From Odiellus spinosus (lineage: Eukaryota; Arthropoda; Arachnida; Opiliones; Phalangiidae), in NCBI GenBank assembly GCA_963920705.1, contig OY987239.1, forward strand, positions 11,953,004 through 12,017,003: 64,000 bases of DNA. The letters run 5' to 3'. The position numbers and the translations under genes are program-made. How positions within the stretch are numbered: position 1 is the first letter of the stretch; the number at the start of each line of letters is the position of its first letter. The notes under the pieces were generated by a model. That model worked only from the letters and a program-made list of their open reading frames with translations. It had not been told where the DNA came from and made no database searches. Below, in pieces: positions 39,808 through 52,100 of this stretch.

Positions 39808-41904
39808 TTTCAAAGCGCGTTTTTCTTTTCAAGGCTCGTGTTTTCAATGGATGCTTTATTTTCAAAAGGTGTTTTGTTTTCAAGGGGTGTTTCAATTTCA
39901 AACGGTGTTTTCAATGAGTTCTTTATTTTCAAAGGGTGTTTAATTTCAAGCGTTGTTATATTTTCAAAGCTTGTTTTATTTTCAAAAAAGGGGTGTTTTA
40001 TTTTCCAAAAAGGGGTGTTTTATTTTCCAAAAAGGGGTGTTTTATTTTCAAAAAAGGGGTGTTTTATTTTCAAAAAAGGGGTGTTTTATTTTCAAAAAAG
40101 GGGTGTTTTATTTTCCAAAAAGGGGTGTTTTATTTTCCAAAAAGGGGTGTTTTATTTTCCAAAAAGGGGTGTTTTATTTTCCAAAAAGGGGTGTTTTATT
40201 TTCCAAAAAGGGGTGTTTTATTTTCCAAAAAGGGGTGTTTTATTTTCCAAAAAGGGGTGTTTTATTTTCCAAAAAGGGGTGTTTTATTTTCCAAAAAGGG
40301 GTGTTTTATTTTCCAAAAAGGGGTGTTTTATTTTCCAAAAAGGGGTGTTTTATTTTCCAAAAAGGGGTGTTTTATTTTCCAAAAAGGGGTGTTTTATTTT
40401 CCAAAAAGGGGTGTTTTATTTTCCAAAAAGGGGTGTTTTATTTTCCAAAAAGGGGTGTTTTATTTTCCAAAAAGGGGTGTTTTATTTTCCAAAAAGGGGT
40501 GTTTTATTTTCCAAAAAGGGGTGTTTTATTTTCCAAAAAGGGGTGTTTTATTTTCCAAAAAGGGGTGTTTTATTTTCCAAAAAGGGGTGTTTTATTTTCC
40601 AAAAAGGGGTGTTTTATTTTCCAAAAAGGGGTGTTTTATTTTCCAAAAAGGGGTGTTTTATTTTCCAAAAAGGGGTGTTTTATTTTAAAAAAAGGGGTGT
40701 TTTATTTTCCAAAAAGGGGTGTTTTATTTTCCAAAAAGGGGTGTTTTATTTTCCAAAAAGGGGTGTTTTATTTTCCAAAAAGGGGTGTTTTATTTTCCAA
40801 AAAGGGGTGTTTTATTTTCCAAAAAGGGGTGTTTTATTTTCCAAAAAGGGGTGTTTTATTTTCCAAAAAGGGGTGTTTTATTTTCCAAAAAGGGGTGTTT
40901 TATTTTCCAAAAAGGGGTGTTTTATTTTCCAAAAAGGGGTGTTTTATTTTCCAAAAAGGGGTGTTTTATTTTCCAAAAAGGGGTGTTTTATTTATTTTCC
41001 AAAAAGGGGTGTTTTATTTATTTTCCAAAAAGGGGTGTTTTATTTTCCAAAAAGGGGTGTTTTATTTTCCAAAAAGGGGTGTTTTATTTTCCAAAAAGGG
41101 GTGTTTTATTTTCCAAAAAGGGGTGTTTTATTTTCCAAAAAGGGGTGTTTTATTTTCCAAAAAGGGGTGTTTTATTTTCCAAAAAGGGGTGTTTTATTTT
41201 CCAAAAAGGGGTGTTTTATTTATTTTCCAAAAAGGGGTGTTTTATTTATTTTCCAAAAAGGGGTGTTTTATTTATTTTCCAAAAAGGGGTGTTTTATTTA
41301 TTTTCCAAAAAGGGGTGTTTTATTTATTTTCCAAAAAGGGGTGTTTTATTTTCCAAAAAGGGGTGTTTTATTTTCCAAAAAGGGGTGTTTTATTTTCCAA
41401 AAAGGGGTGTTTTATTTTCCAAAAAGGGGTGTTTTATTTTCCAAAAAGGGGTGTTTTATTTTCCAAAAAGGGGTGTTTTATTTTCCAAAAAGGGGTGTTT
41501 TATTTTCCAAAAAGGGGTGTTTTATTTATTTTCCAAAAAGGGGTGAAGGGGTGTTTTATTTATTTTCCAAAAAGGGGTGTTTTATTTTCCAAAATGGGGT
41601 GTTTTATTTTCCAAAAAGGGGTGTTTTATTTTCCAAAAAGGGGTGTTTTATTTTCCAAAAAGGAGTGTTTTAATTTCCAAAAAGGGGTGTTTTATTTTCC
41701 AAAAAGGGGTGTTTTATTTTCAAAAAAGGGGTGTTTTATTTTCCAAAAAGGGGTGTTTTATTTATTTTCCAAAAAGGGGTGTTTTATTTATTTTCCAAAA
41801 AGGGGTGTTTTATTTTCCAAAAAGGGGTGTTTTATTTTCCAAAAAGGGATGTTTTATTTTCCAAAAAGGGGTGTTTTATTTTCCAAAAAGGGGTGTTTTA
41901 TTTT
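39808..41904. repeat. Satellite S2, 22-bp unit
   Basis: Unit GTTTTATTTTCCAAAAAGGG plus GT, about 85 copies. Degenerate at its left edge (39808-39975), nearly identical afterwards, with a scattered 4-bp TTTA insertion variant. All three forward frames stay open because 22 bp is not a multiple of three and the unit lacks stops. Confidence 0.97.
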
Positions 41905-42125
41905 CAATTTTATTTCAATTTTAATTCAATTTTATTTCCATTTTACATCAATTTTATATCAATTTTATTTCCATTTTACATCAATTTTACATCAATTTTA
42001 TTTCAATTTTATTTCCATTTTACATCAATTTTATTTCCATTTTACATCAATTTTATATCAATTTATTTCCATTTTACATCAATTTTATATCAATTTTACT
42101 TTTATTTCAATTTTATGGGGGTGTA
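41904..42125. repeat. Satellite S3, 17- to 18-bp TTTTATTTCAA units
   Basis: Short irregular repeats of CAATTTTATTTCCATTTTA and CATCAATTTTATAT between S2 and S4, ending at GGGGGTGTATTTATTATTTA. Confidence 0.88.
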
Positions 42126-42236
42126 TTTATTATTTATTTTTTTTTATAGGGGGTGTATTTATAATTTTTTTTTTACACCCCCTGTAAAAAAAAAATAAAT
42201 AAATACACCCCCAGTAAAAAAAATAAATAATAAATA
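42125..42236. repeat. Junction with inverted ACACCCCC words
   Basis: GGGGGTGTATTTAT (two copies) followed by ACACCCCCTGTAAAAAAA and TACACCCCCAGTAAAAAAA. An inverted pair of the word found in S1 and S5, placed exactly before the 15-bp array. Confidence 0.85.
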
Positions 42237-45200
42237 GATTGAGAAAATTGGGATTGAGAAAATTGGGATTGAGAAAATTGGGATTGAGAAAATTGGGATT
42301 GAGAAAATTGGGATTGAGAAAATTGGGATTGAGAAAATTGGGATTGAGAAAATCGGGATTGAGAAAATCGGGATTGAGAAAATCGAGATTGAGAAAATCG
42401 AGATTGAGAAAATCGAGATTGAGAAAATCGAGATTGAGAAAATCGAGATTGAGAAAATCGAGATTGAGAAAATCGAGATTGAGAAAATCGAGATTGAGAA
42501 AATCGAGATTGAGAAAATCGAGATTGAGAAAATTGAGATTGAGAAAATTGAGATTGAGAAAATTGAGATTGAGAAAATTGAGATTGAGAAAATTGAGATT
42601 GAGAAAATTGAGATTGAGAAAATTGAGATTGAGAAAATTGAGATTGAGAAAATTGAGATTGAGAAAATTGAGATTGAGAAAATTGAGATTGAGAAAATTG
42701 AGATTGAGAAAATTGAGATTGAGAAAATTGAGATTGAGAAAATTGAGATTGAGAAAATTGAGATTGAGAAAATTGAGATTGAGAAAATTGAGATTGAGAA
42801 AATTGAGATTGAGAAAATTGAGATTGAGAAAATTGAGATTGAGAAAATTGAGATTGAGAAAATTGAGATTGAGAAAATTGAGATTGAGAAAATTGAGATT
42901 GAGAAAATTGAGATTGAGAAAATTGAGATTGAGAAAATTGAGATTGAGAAAATTGAGATTGAGAAAATTGAGATTGAGAAAATTGAGATTGAGAAAATTG
43001 AGATTGAGAAAATTGAGATTGAGAAAATTGAGATTGAGAAAATTGAGATTGAGAAAATTGAGATTGAGAAAATTGAGATTGAGAAAATTGAGATTGAGAA
43101 AATTGAGATTGAGAAAATTGAGATTGAGAAAATTGAGATTGAGAAAATTGAGATTGAGAAAATTGAGATTGAGAAAATTGAGATTGAGAAAATTGAGATT
43201 GAGAAAATTGAGATTGAGAAAATTGAGATTGAGAAAATTGAGATTGAGAAAATTGAGATTGAGAAAATTGAGATTGAGAAAATTGAGATTGAGAAAATTG
43301 AGATTGAGAAAATTGAGATTGAGAAAATTGAGATTGAGAAAATTGAGATTGAGAAAATTGAGATTGAGAAAATTGAGATTGAGAAAATTGAGATTGAGAA
43401 AATTGAGATTGAGAAAATTGAGATTGAGAAAATTGAGATTGAGAAAATTGAGATTGAGAAAATTGAGATTGAGAAAATTGAGATTGAGAAAATTGAGATT
43501 GAGAAAATTGAGATTGAGAAAATTGAGATTGAGAAAATTGAGATTGAGAAAATTGAGATTGAGAAAATTGAGATTGAGAAAATTGAGATTGAGAAAATTG
43601 AGATTGAGAAAATTGAGATTGAGAAAATTGAGATTGAGAAAATTGAGATTGAGAAAATTGAGATTGAGAAAATTGAGATTGAGAAAATTGAGATTGAGAA
43701 AATTGAGATTGAGAAAATTGAGATTGAGAAAATTGAGATTGAGAAAATTGAGATTGAGAAAATTGAGATTGAGAAAATTGAGATTGAGAAAATTGAGATT
43801 GAGAAAATTGAGATTGAGAAAATTGAGATTGAGAAAATTGAGATTGAGAAAATTGAGATTGAGAAAATTGAGATTGAGAAAATTGAGATTGAGAAAATTG
43901 AGATTGAGAAAATTGAGATTGAGAAAATTGAGATTGAGAAAATTGAGATTGAGAAAATTGAGATTGAGAAAATTGAGATTGAGAAAATTGAGATTGAGAA
44001 AATTGAGATTGAGAAAATTGAGATTGAGAAAATTGAGATTGAGAAAATTGAGATTGAGAAAATTGAGATTGAGAAAATTGAGATTGAGAAAATTGAGATT
44101 GAGAAAATTGAGATTGAGAAAATTGAGATTGAGAAAATTGAGATTGAGAAAATTGAGATTGAGAAAATTGAGATTGAGAAAATTGAGATTGAGAAAATTG
44201 AGATTGAGAAAATTGAGATTGAGAAAATTGAGATTGAGAAAATTGAGATTGAGAAAATTGAGATTGAGAAAATTGAGATTGAGAAAATTGAGATTGAGAA
44301 AATTGAGATTGAGAAAATTGAGATTGAGAAAATTGAGATTGAGAAAATTGAGATTGAGAAAATTGAGATTGAGAAAATTGAGATTGAGAAAATTGAGATT
44401 GAGAAAATTGAGATTGAGAAAATTGAGATTGAGAAAATTGAGATTGAGAAAATTGAGATTGAGAAAATTGAGATTGAGAAAATTGAGATTGAGAAAATTG
44501 AGATTGAGAAAATTGAGATTGAGAAAATTGAGATTGAGAAAATTGAGATTGAGAAAATTGAGATTGAGAAAATTGAGATTGAGAAAATTGAGATTGAGAA
44601 AATTGAGATTGAGAAAATTGAGATTGAGAAAATTGAGATTGAGAAAATTGAGATTGAGAAAATTGAGATTGAGAAAATTGAGATTGAGAAAATTGAGATT
44701 GAGAAAATTGAGATTGAGAAAATTGAGATTGAGAAAATTGAGATTGAGAAAATTGAGATTGAGAAAATTGAGATTGAGAAAATTGAGATTGAGAAAATTG
44801 AGATTGAGAAAATTGAGATTGAGAAAATTGAGATTGAGAAAATTGAGATTGAGAAAATTGAGATTGAGAAAATTGAGATTGAGAAAATTGAGATTGAGAA
44901 AATTGAGATTGAGAAAATTGAGATTGAGAAAATTGAGATTGAGAAAATTGAGATTGAGAAAATTGAGATTGAGAAAATTGAGATTGAGACAATTGAGATT
45001 GAGACAATTGAGATTGAGACAATTGAGATTGAGACAATTGAGATTGAGACAATTGAGATTGAGACAATTGAGATTGAGACAATTGAGATTGAGACAATTG
45101 AGATTGAGACAATTGAGATTGAGACAATTGAGATTGAGACAATTGAGATTGAGACAATTGAGATTGAGACAATTGAGATTGAGACAATTGAGATTGAGAC

Positions 45201-46150
45201 AATTGAGATTGAGACAATTGAGATTGAGACAATTGAGATTGAGACAATTGAGATTGAGACAATTGAGATTGAGACAATTGAGATTGAGACAATTGAGATT
45301 GAGACAATTGAGATTGAGACAATTGAGATTGAGACAATTGAGATTGAGACAATTGAGATTGAGACAATTGAGATTGAGAAAATTGAGATTGAGAAAATTG
45401 AGATTGAGAAAATTGAGATTGAGAAAATTGAGATTGAGAAAATTGAGATTGAGAAAATTGAGATTGAGAAAATTGAGATTGAGAAAATTGAGATTGAGAA
45501 AATTGAGATTGAGAAAATTGAGATTGAGAAAATTGAGATTGAGAAAATTGAGATTGAGAAAATTGAGATTGAGAAAATTGAGATTGAGAAAATTGAGATT
45601 GAGAAAATTGAGATTGAGAAAATTGAGATTGAGAAAATTGAGATTGAGAAAATTGAGATTGAGAAAATTGAGATTGAGAAAATTGAGATTGAGAAAATTG
45701 AGATTGAGAAAATTGAGATTGAGAAAATTGAGATTGAGAAAATTGAGATTGAGAAAATTGAGATTGAGAAAATTGAGATTGAGAAAATTGAGATTGAGAA
45801 AATTGAGATTGAGAAAATTGAGATTGAGAAAATTGAGATTGAGAAAATTGAGATTGAGAAAATTGAGATTGAGAAAATTGAGATTGAGAAAATTGAGATT
45901 GAGAAAATTGAGATTGAGAAAATTGAGATTGAGAAAATTGAGATTGAGAAAATTGAGATTGAGAAAATTGAGATTGAGAAAATTGAGATTGAGAAAATTG
46001 AGATTGAGAAAATTGAGATTGAGAAAATTGAGATTGAGAAAATTGAGATTGAGAAAATTGAGATTGAGAAAATTGAGATTGAGAAAATTGAGATTGAGAA
46101 AATTGAGATTGAGAAAATTGAGACTGAGAAAATTGTGATTGAGAAAATTG
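42237..46150. repeat. Satellite S4, 15-bp unit GAGAAAATTGAGATT
   Basis: About 261 uninterrupted copies. The consensus has no C on the + strand. Variants are in blocks: seven units with ATTGGG, two with ATCGGG, ten with ATCGAG, then consensus, then 26 consecutive units with GAGACAATT (about 44989-45368), then consensus again. The last units carry GAGACTGAG and AATTGTGATT changes. Six frames are largely open; none is a gene. Confidence 0.98.
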
Positions 46151-49100
46151 AAATAAGCATCTACACCCCCTGTAAAAATTGAAATAAGCATCTACACCCC
46201 CTGTAAAAATTGAAATAAGCATCTACACCCCCTGTAAAAATTGAAATAAGCATCTACACCCCCTGTAAAAATTGAAATAAGCATCTACACCCCCTGTAAA
46301 AATTGAAATAAGCATCAACACCCCCTGTAAAAATTGAAATAATCATCTACACCCCCTGTAAAAATTGAAATAAGCATCTACACCCCCTGTAAAAATTGAA
46401 ATAAGCATCTACACCCCCTGTAAAAATTGAAATAAGCATCTACACCCCCTGTAAAAATTGAAATAATCATATACACCCCCTGTAAAAATTGAAATAAGCA
46501 TCTACACCCCCTGTAAAAATTGAAATAATCATCTACACCCCCTGTAAAAATTGAAATAAGCATCTACACCCCCTGTAAAAATTGAAATAAGCATCTACAC
46601 CCCCTGTAAAAATTGAAATAATCATCTACACCCCCTGTAAAAATTGAAATAAGCATCTACACCCCCTGTAAAAATTGAAATAAGCATCTACACCCCCTGT
46701 AAAAATTGAAATAAGCATCTACACCCCCTGTAAAAATTGAAATAAGCATCTACACCCCCTGTAAAAATTGAAATAAGCATCTACACCCCCTGTAAAAATT
46801 GAAATAAGCATCTACACCCCCTGTGAAAATTGAAATAAGCATCTACATTGAGAAAATTGAGATTGAGAAAATTGAGATTGAGAAAATTGAGATTGAGAAA
46901 ATTGAGATTGAGAAAATTGAGATTGAGAAAATTGAGATTGAGAAAATTGAGATTGAGAAAATTGAGATTGAGAAAATTGAGATTGAGAAAATTGAGATTG
47001 AGAAAATTGAGATTGAGAAAATTGAGATTGAGAAAATTGAGATTGAGAAAATTGAGATTGAGAAAATTGAGATTGAGAAAATTGAGATTGAGAAAATTGA
47101 GATTGAGAAAATTGAAATAAGCATCTACACCCCCTGTAAAAATTGAAATAAGCATCTACACCCCCTGTAAAAATTGAAATAAGCATCTACACCCCCTGTA
47201 AAAATTGAAATAAGCATCTACACCCCCTGTAAAAATTGAAATAAGCATCTACACCCCCTGTAAAAATTGAAATAATCATCTACACCCCCTGTAAAAATTG
47301 AAATAAGCATCTACACCCCCTGTAAAAATTGAAATAAGCATCTACACCCCCTGTAAAAATTGAAATAAGCATCTACACCCCCTGTAAAAATTGAAATAAT
47401 CATATACACCCCTGTAAAAATTGAAATAAGCATCTACACCCCCTGTAAAAATTGAAATAAGCATCTACACCCCCTGTAAAAATTGAAATAATCATCTACA
47501 CCCCCTGTAAAAATTGAAATAAGCATCTACACCCCCTGTAAAAATTGAAATAAGCATCTACACCCCCTGTAAAAATTGAAATAAGCATCTACACCCCCTG
47601 TAAAAATTGAAATAAGCATCTACACCCCCTGTAAAAATTGAAATAAGCATCTACACCCCCTGTGAAAATTGAAATAAGCATCTACATTGAGAAAATTGAG
47701 ATTGAGAAAATTGAGATTGAGAAAATTGAGATTGAGAAAATTGAGATTGAGAAAATTGAGATTGAGAAAATTGAGATTGAGAAAATTGAGATTGAGAAAA
47801 TTGAGATTGAGAAAATTGAGATTGAGAAAATTGAGATTGAGAAAATTGAGATTGAGAAAATTGAGATTGAGAAAATTGAGATTGAGAAAATAGAGATTGA
47901 GAAAATTGAGATTGAGAAAATTGAGATTGAGAAAATTGAGATTGAGAAAATTGAGATTGAGAAAATTGAGATTGAGAAAATTGAGATTGAGAAAATTGAG
48001 ATTGAGAAAATTGAGATTGAGAAAATAGAGATTGAGAAAATAGAGATTGAGAAAATAGAGATTGAGAAAATAGAGATTGAGAAAATAGAGATTGAGAAAA
48101 TTGAAATAAGCATCTACACCCCCTGTAAAAATTGAAATAAGCATCTACACCCCCTGTAAAAATTGAAATAAGCATCTACACCCCCTGTAAAAATTGAAAT
48201 AAGCATCTACACCCCCTGTAAAAATTGAAATAAGCATCTACACCCCCTGTAAAAATTGAAATAATCATATACACCCCCTGTAAAAATTGAAATAAGCATC
48301 TACACCCCCTGTAAAAATTGAAATAAGCATCTACACCCCCTGTAAAAATTGAAATAAGCATCTACACCCCCTGTAAAAATTGAAATAATCATATACACCC
48401 CTGTAAAAATTGAAATAAGCATCTACACCCCCTGTAAAAATTGAAATAAGCATCTACACCCCCTGTAAAAATTGAAATAATCATATACACCCCCTGTAAA
48501 AATTGAAATAAGCATCTACACCCCCTGTAAAAATTGAAATAAACATCTACACCCCCTGTAAAAATTGAAATAAGCATCTACACCCCCTGTAAAAATTGAA
48601 ATAAGCATCTACACCCCCTGTAAAAATTGAAATAAGCATCTACACCCCCTGTAAAAATTGAAATAAGCATCTACACCCCCTGTAAAAATTGAAATAAGCA
48701 TCTACACCCCCTGTAAAAATTGAAATAAGCATCTACATTGAGAAAATTGAGATTGAGAAAATTGAGATTGAGAAAATTGAGATTGAGAAAATTGAGATTG
48801 AGAAAATTGAGATTGAGAAAATTGAGATTGAGAAAATTGAGATTGAGAAAATAGAGATTGAGAAAATTGAAATAAGCATCTACAACCCCTGTAAAAATTG
48901 AAATAAGCATCTACACCCCCTGTAAAAATTGAAATAATCATATACACCCCCTGTAAAAATTGAAATAAGCATCTACACCCCCTGTGAAAATTGAAATAAG
49001 CATCTACATTGAGAAAATTTTGATTGAGAAAATTGAGATTGAGAAAATTGAGATTGAGAAAATTGAGATTGAGAAAATTGAGATTGAGAAAATTGAGATT

Positions 49101-52100
49101 GAGAAAATTGAGATTGAGAAAATTGAGATTGAGAAAATTGAGATTGAGAAAATTGAGATTGAGAAAATTGAGATTGAGAAAATTGAGATTGAGAAAATTG
49201 AGATTGAGAAAATAGAGATTGAGAAAATTGAAATAAGCATCTACACCCCCTGTAAAAATTGAAATAAGCATCTACACCCCCTGTAAAAATTGAAATAAGC
49301 ATCTACACCCCCTGTAAAAATTGAAATAAGCATCTACACCCCCTGTAAAAATTGAAATAAGCATCTACACCCCTTATAAAAATTCAAATAAGCTTCTACA
49401 CCCCCTGTAAAAATTGAAATAAGCATCTACACCCCCTGTGAAAATTGAAATAAGCATCTACATTGAGAAAATTTTGATTGAGAAAATTGAGATTGAGAAA
49501 ATTGAGATTGAGAAAATTGAGATTGAGAAAATTGAGATTGAGAAAATTGAGATTGAGAAAATTGAGATTGAGAAAATTGAGATTGAGAAAATTGAGATTG
49601 AGAAAATTGAGATTGAGAAAATTGAGATTGAGAAAATTGAGATTGAGAAAATTGAGATTGAGAAAATAGAGATTGAGAAAATTGAAATAAGCATCTACAC
49701 CCCCTGTAAAAATTGAAATAAGCATCTACACCCCCTGTAAAAATTGAAATAAGCATCTACACCCCCTGTAAAAATTGAAATAAGCATCTACACCCCCTGT
49801 AAAAATTGAAATAAGCATCTACACCCCTTATAAAAATTCAAATAAGCTTCTACACCCCCTGTAAAAATTGAAATAAGCATCTACACCCCCTGTAAAAATT
49901 GAAATAAGCATCTACACCCCCTGTAAAAATTGAAATAAGCATCTACATTGAGAAAATTGAGATTGAGAAAATTGAGATTGAGAAAATTGAGATTGAGAAA
50001 ATTGAGATTGAGAAAATTGAGATTGAGAAAATTGAGATTGAGAAAATTGAGATTGAGAAAATTGAGATTGAGAAAATTGAGATTGAGAAAATTGAGATTG
50101 AGAAAATTGAGATTGAGAAAATTGAGATTGAGAAAATTGAGATTGAGAAAATTGAGATTGAGAAAATTGAGATTGAGAAAATTGAGATTGAGAAAATTGA
50201 GATTGAGAAAATTGAGATTGAGAAAATTGAGATTGAGAAAATTGAGACTGAGAAAATTGTGATTGAGAAAATTGAAATAAGCATCTACACCCCCTGTAAA
50301 AATTGAAATAAGCATCTACACCCCCTGTAAAAATTGAAATAAGCATCTACACCCCCTGTAAAAATTGAAATAAGCATCTACACCCCCTGTAAAAATTGAA
50401 ATAAGCATCTACACCCCCTGTAAAAATTGAAATAAGCATCAACACCCCCTGTAAAAATTGAAATAATCATCTACACCCCCTGTAAAAATTGAAATAAGCA
50501 TCTACACCCCCTGTAAAAATTGAAATAAGCATCTACACCCCCTGTAAAAATTGAAATAAGCATCTACACCCCCTGTAAAAATTGAAATAATCATATACAC
50601 CCCCTGTAAAAATTGAAATAAGCATCTACACCCCCTGTAAAAATTGAAATAATCATCTACACCCCCTGTAAAAATTGAAATAAGCATCTACACCCCCTGT
50701 AAAAATTGAAATAAGCATCTACACCCCCTGTAAAAATTGAAATAATCATCTACACCCCCTGTAAAAATTGAAATAAGCATCTACACCCCCTGTAAAAATT
50801 GAAATAAGCATCTACACCCCCTGTAAAAATTGAAATAAGCATCTACACCCCCTGTAAAAATTGAAATAAGCATCTACACCCCCTGTAAAAATTGAAATAA
50901 GCATCTACACCCCCTGTAAAAATTGAAATAAGCATCTACACCCCCTGTGAAAATTGAAATAAGCATCTACATTGAGAAAATTGAGATTGAGAAAATTGAG
51001 ATTGAGAAAATTGAGATTGAGAAAATTGAGATTGAGAAAATTGAGATTGAGAAAATTGAGATTGAGAAAATTGAGATTGAGAAAATTGAGATTGAGAAAA
51101 TTGAGATTGAGAAAATTGAGATTGAGAAAATTGAGATTGAGAAAATTGAGATTGAGAAAATTGAGATTGAGAAAATTGAGATTGAGAAAATTGAGATTGA
51201 GAAAATTGAGATTGAGAAAATTGAGATTGAGAAAATTGAAATAAGCATCTACACCCCCTGTAAAAATTGAAATAAGCATCTACACCCCCTGTAAAAATTG
51301 AAATAAGCATCTACACCCCCTGTAAAAATTGAAATAAGCATCTACACCCCCTGTAAAAATTGAAATAAGCATCTACACCCCCTGTAAAAATTGAAATAAT
51401 CATATACACCCCCTGTAAAAATTGAAATAAGCATCTACACCCCCTGTAAAAATTGAAATAAGCATCTACACCCCCTGTAAAAATTGAAATAAGCATCTAC
51501 ACCCCCTGTAAAAATTGAAATAATCATATACACCCCTGTAAAAATTGAAATAAGCATCTACACCCCCTGTAAAAATTGAAATAAGCATCTACACCCCCTG
51601 TAAAAATTGAAATAATCATCTACACCCCCTGTAAAAATTGAAATAAGCATCTACACCCCCTGTAAAAATTGAAATAAGCATCTACACCCCCTGTAAAAAT
51701 TGAAATAAGCATCTACACCCCCTGTAAAAATTGAAATAAGCATCTACACCCCCTGTAAAAATTGAAATAAGCATCTACACCCCCTGTGAAAATTGAAATA
51801 AGCATCTACATTGAGAAAATTGAGATTGAGAAAATTGAGATTGAGAAAATTGAGATTGAGAAAATTGAGATTGAGAAAATTGAGATTGAGAAAATTGAGA
51901 TTGAGAAAATTGAGATTGAGAAAATTGAGATTGAGAAAATTGAGATTGAGAAAATTGAGATTGAGAAAATTGAGATTGAGAAAATTGAGATTGAGAAAAT
52001 TGAGATTGAGAAAATAGAGATTGAGAAAATTGAGATTGAGAAAATTGAGATTGAGAAAATTGAGATTGAGAAAATTGAGATTGAGAAAATTGAGATTGAG

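Noticed and set aside
39838..42187. Plus-strand frames of 250-744 codons over the 22-bp array
   Set aside because: The unit is stop-free in all three forward frames. The predicted protein is a translated satellite (FSKKGCFIFQ repeats).
42130..46222. Six-frame open frames of about 1,300 codons over the 15-bp array
   Set aside because: The unit is a multiple of three and lacks stops in most frames, so long frames arise automatically on both strands. No promoter, splice or start context, and no compositional sign of selection.
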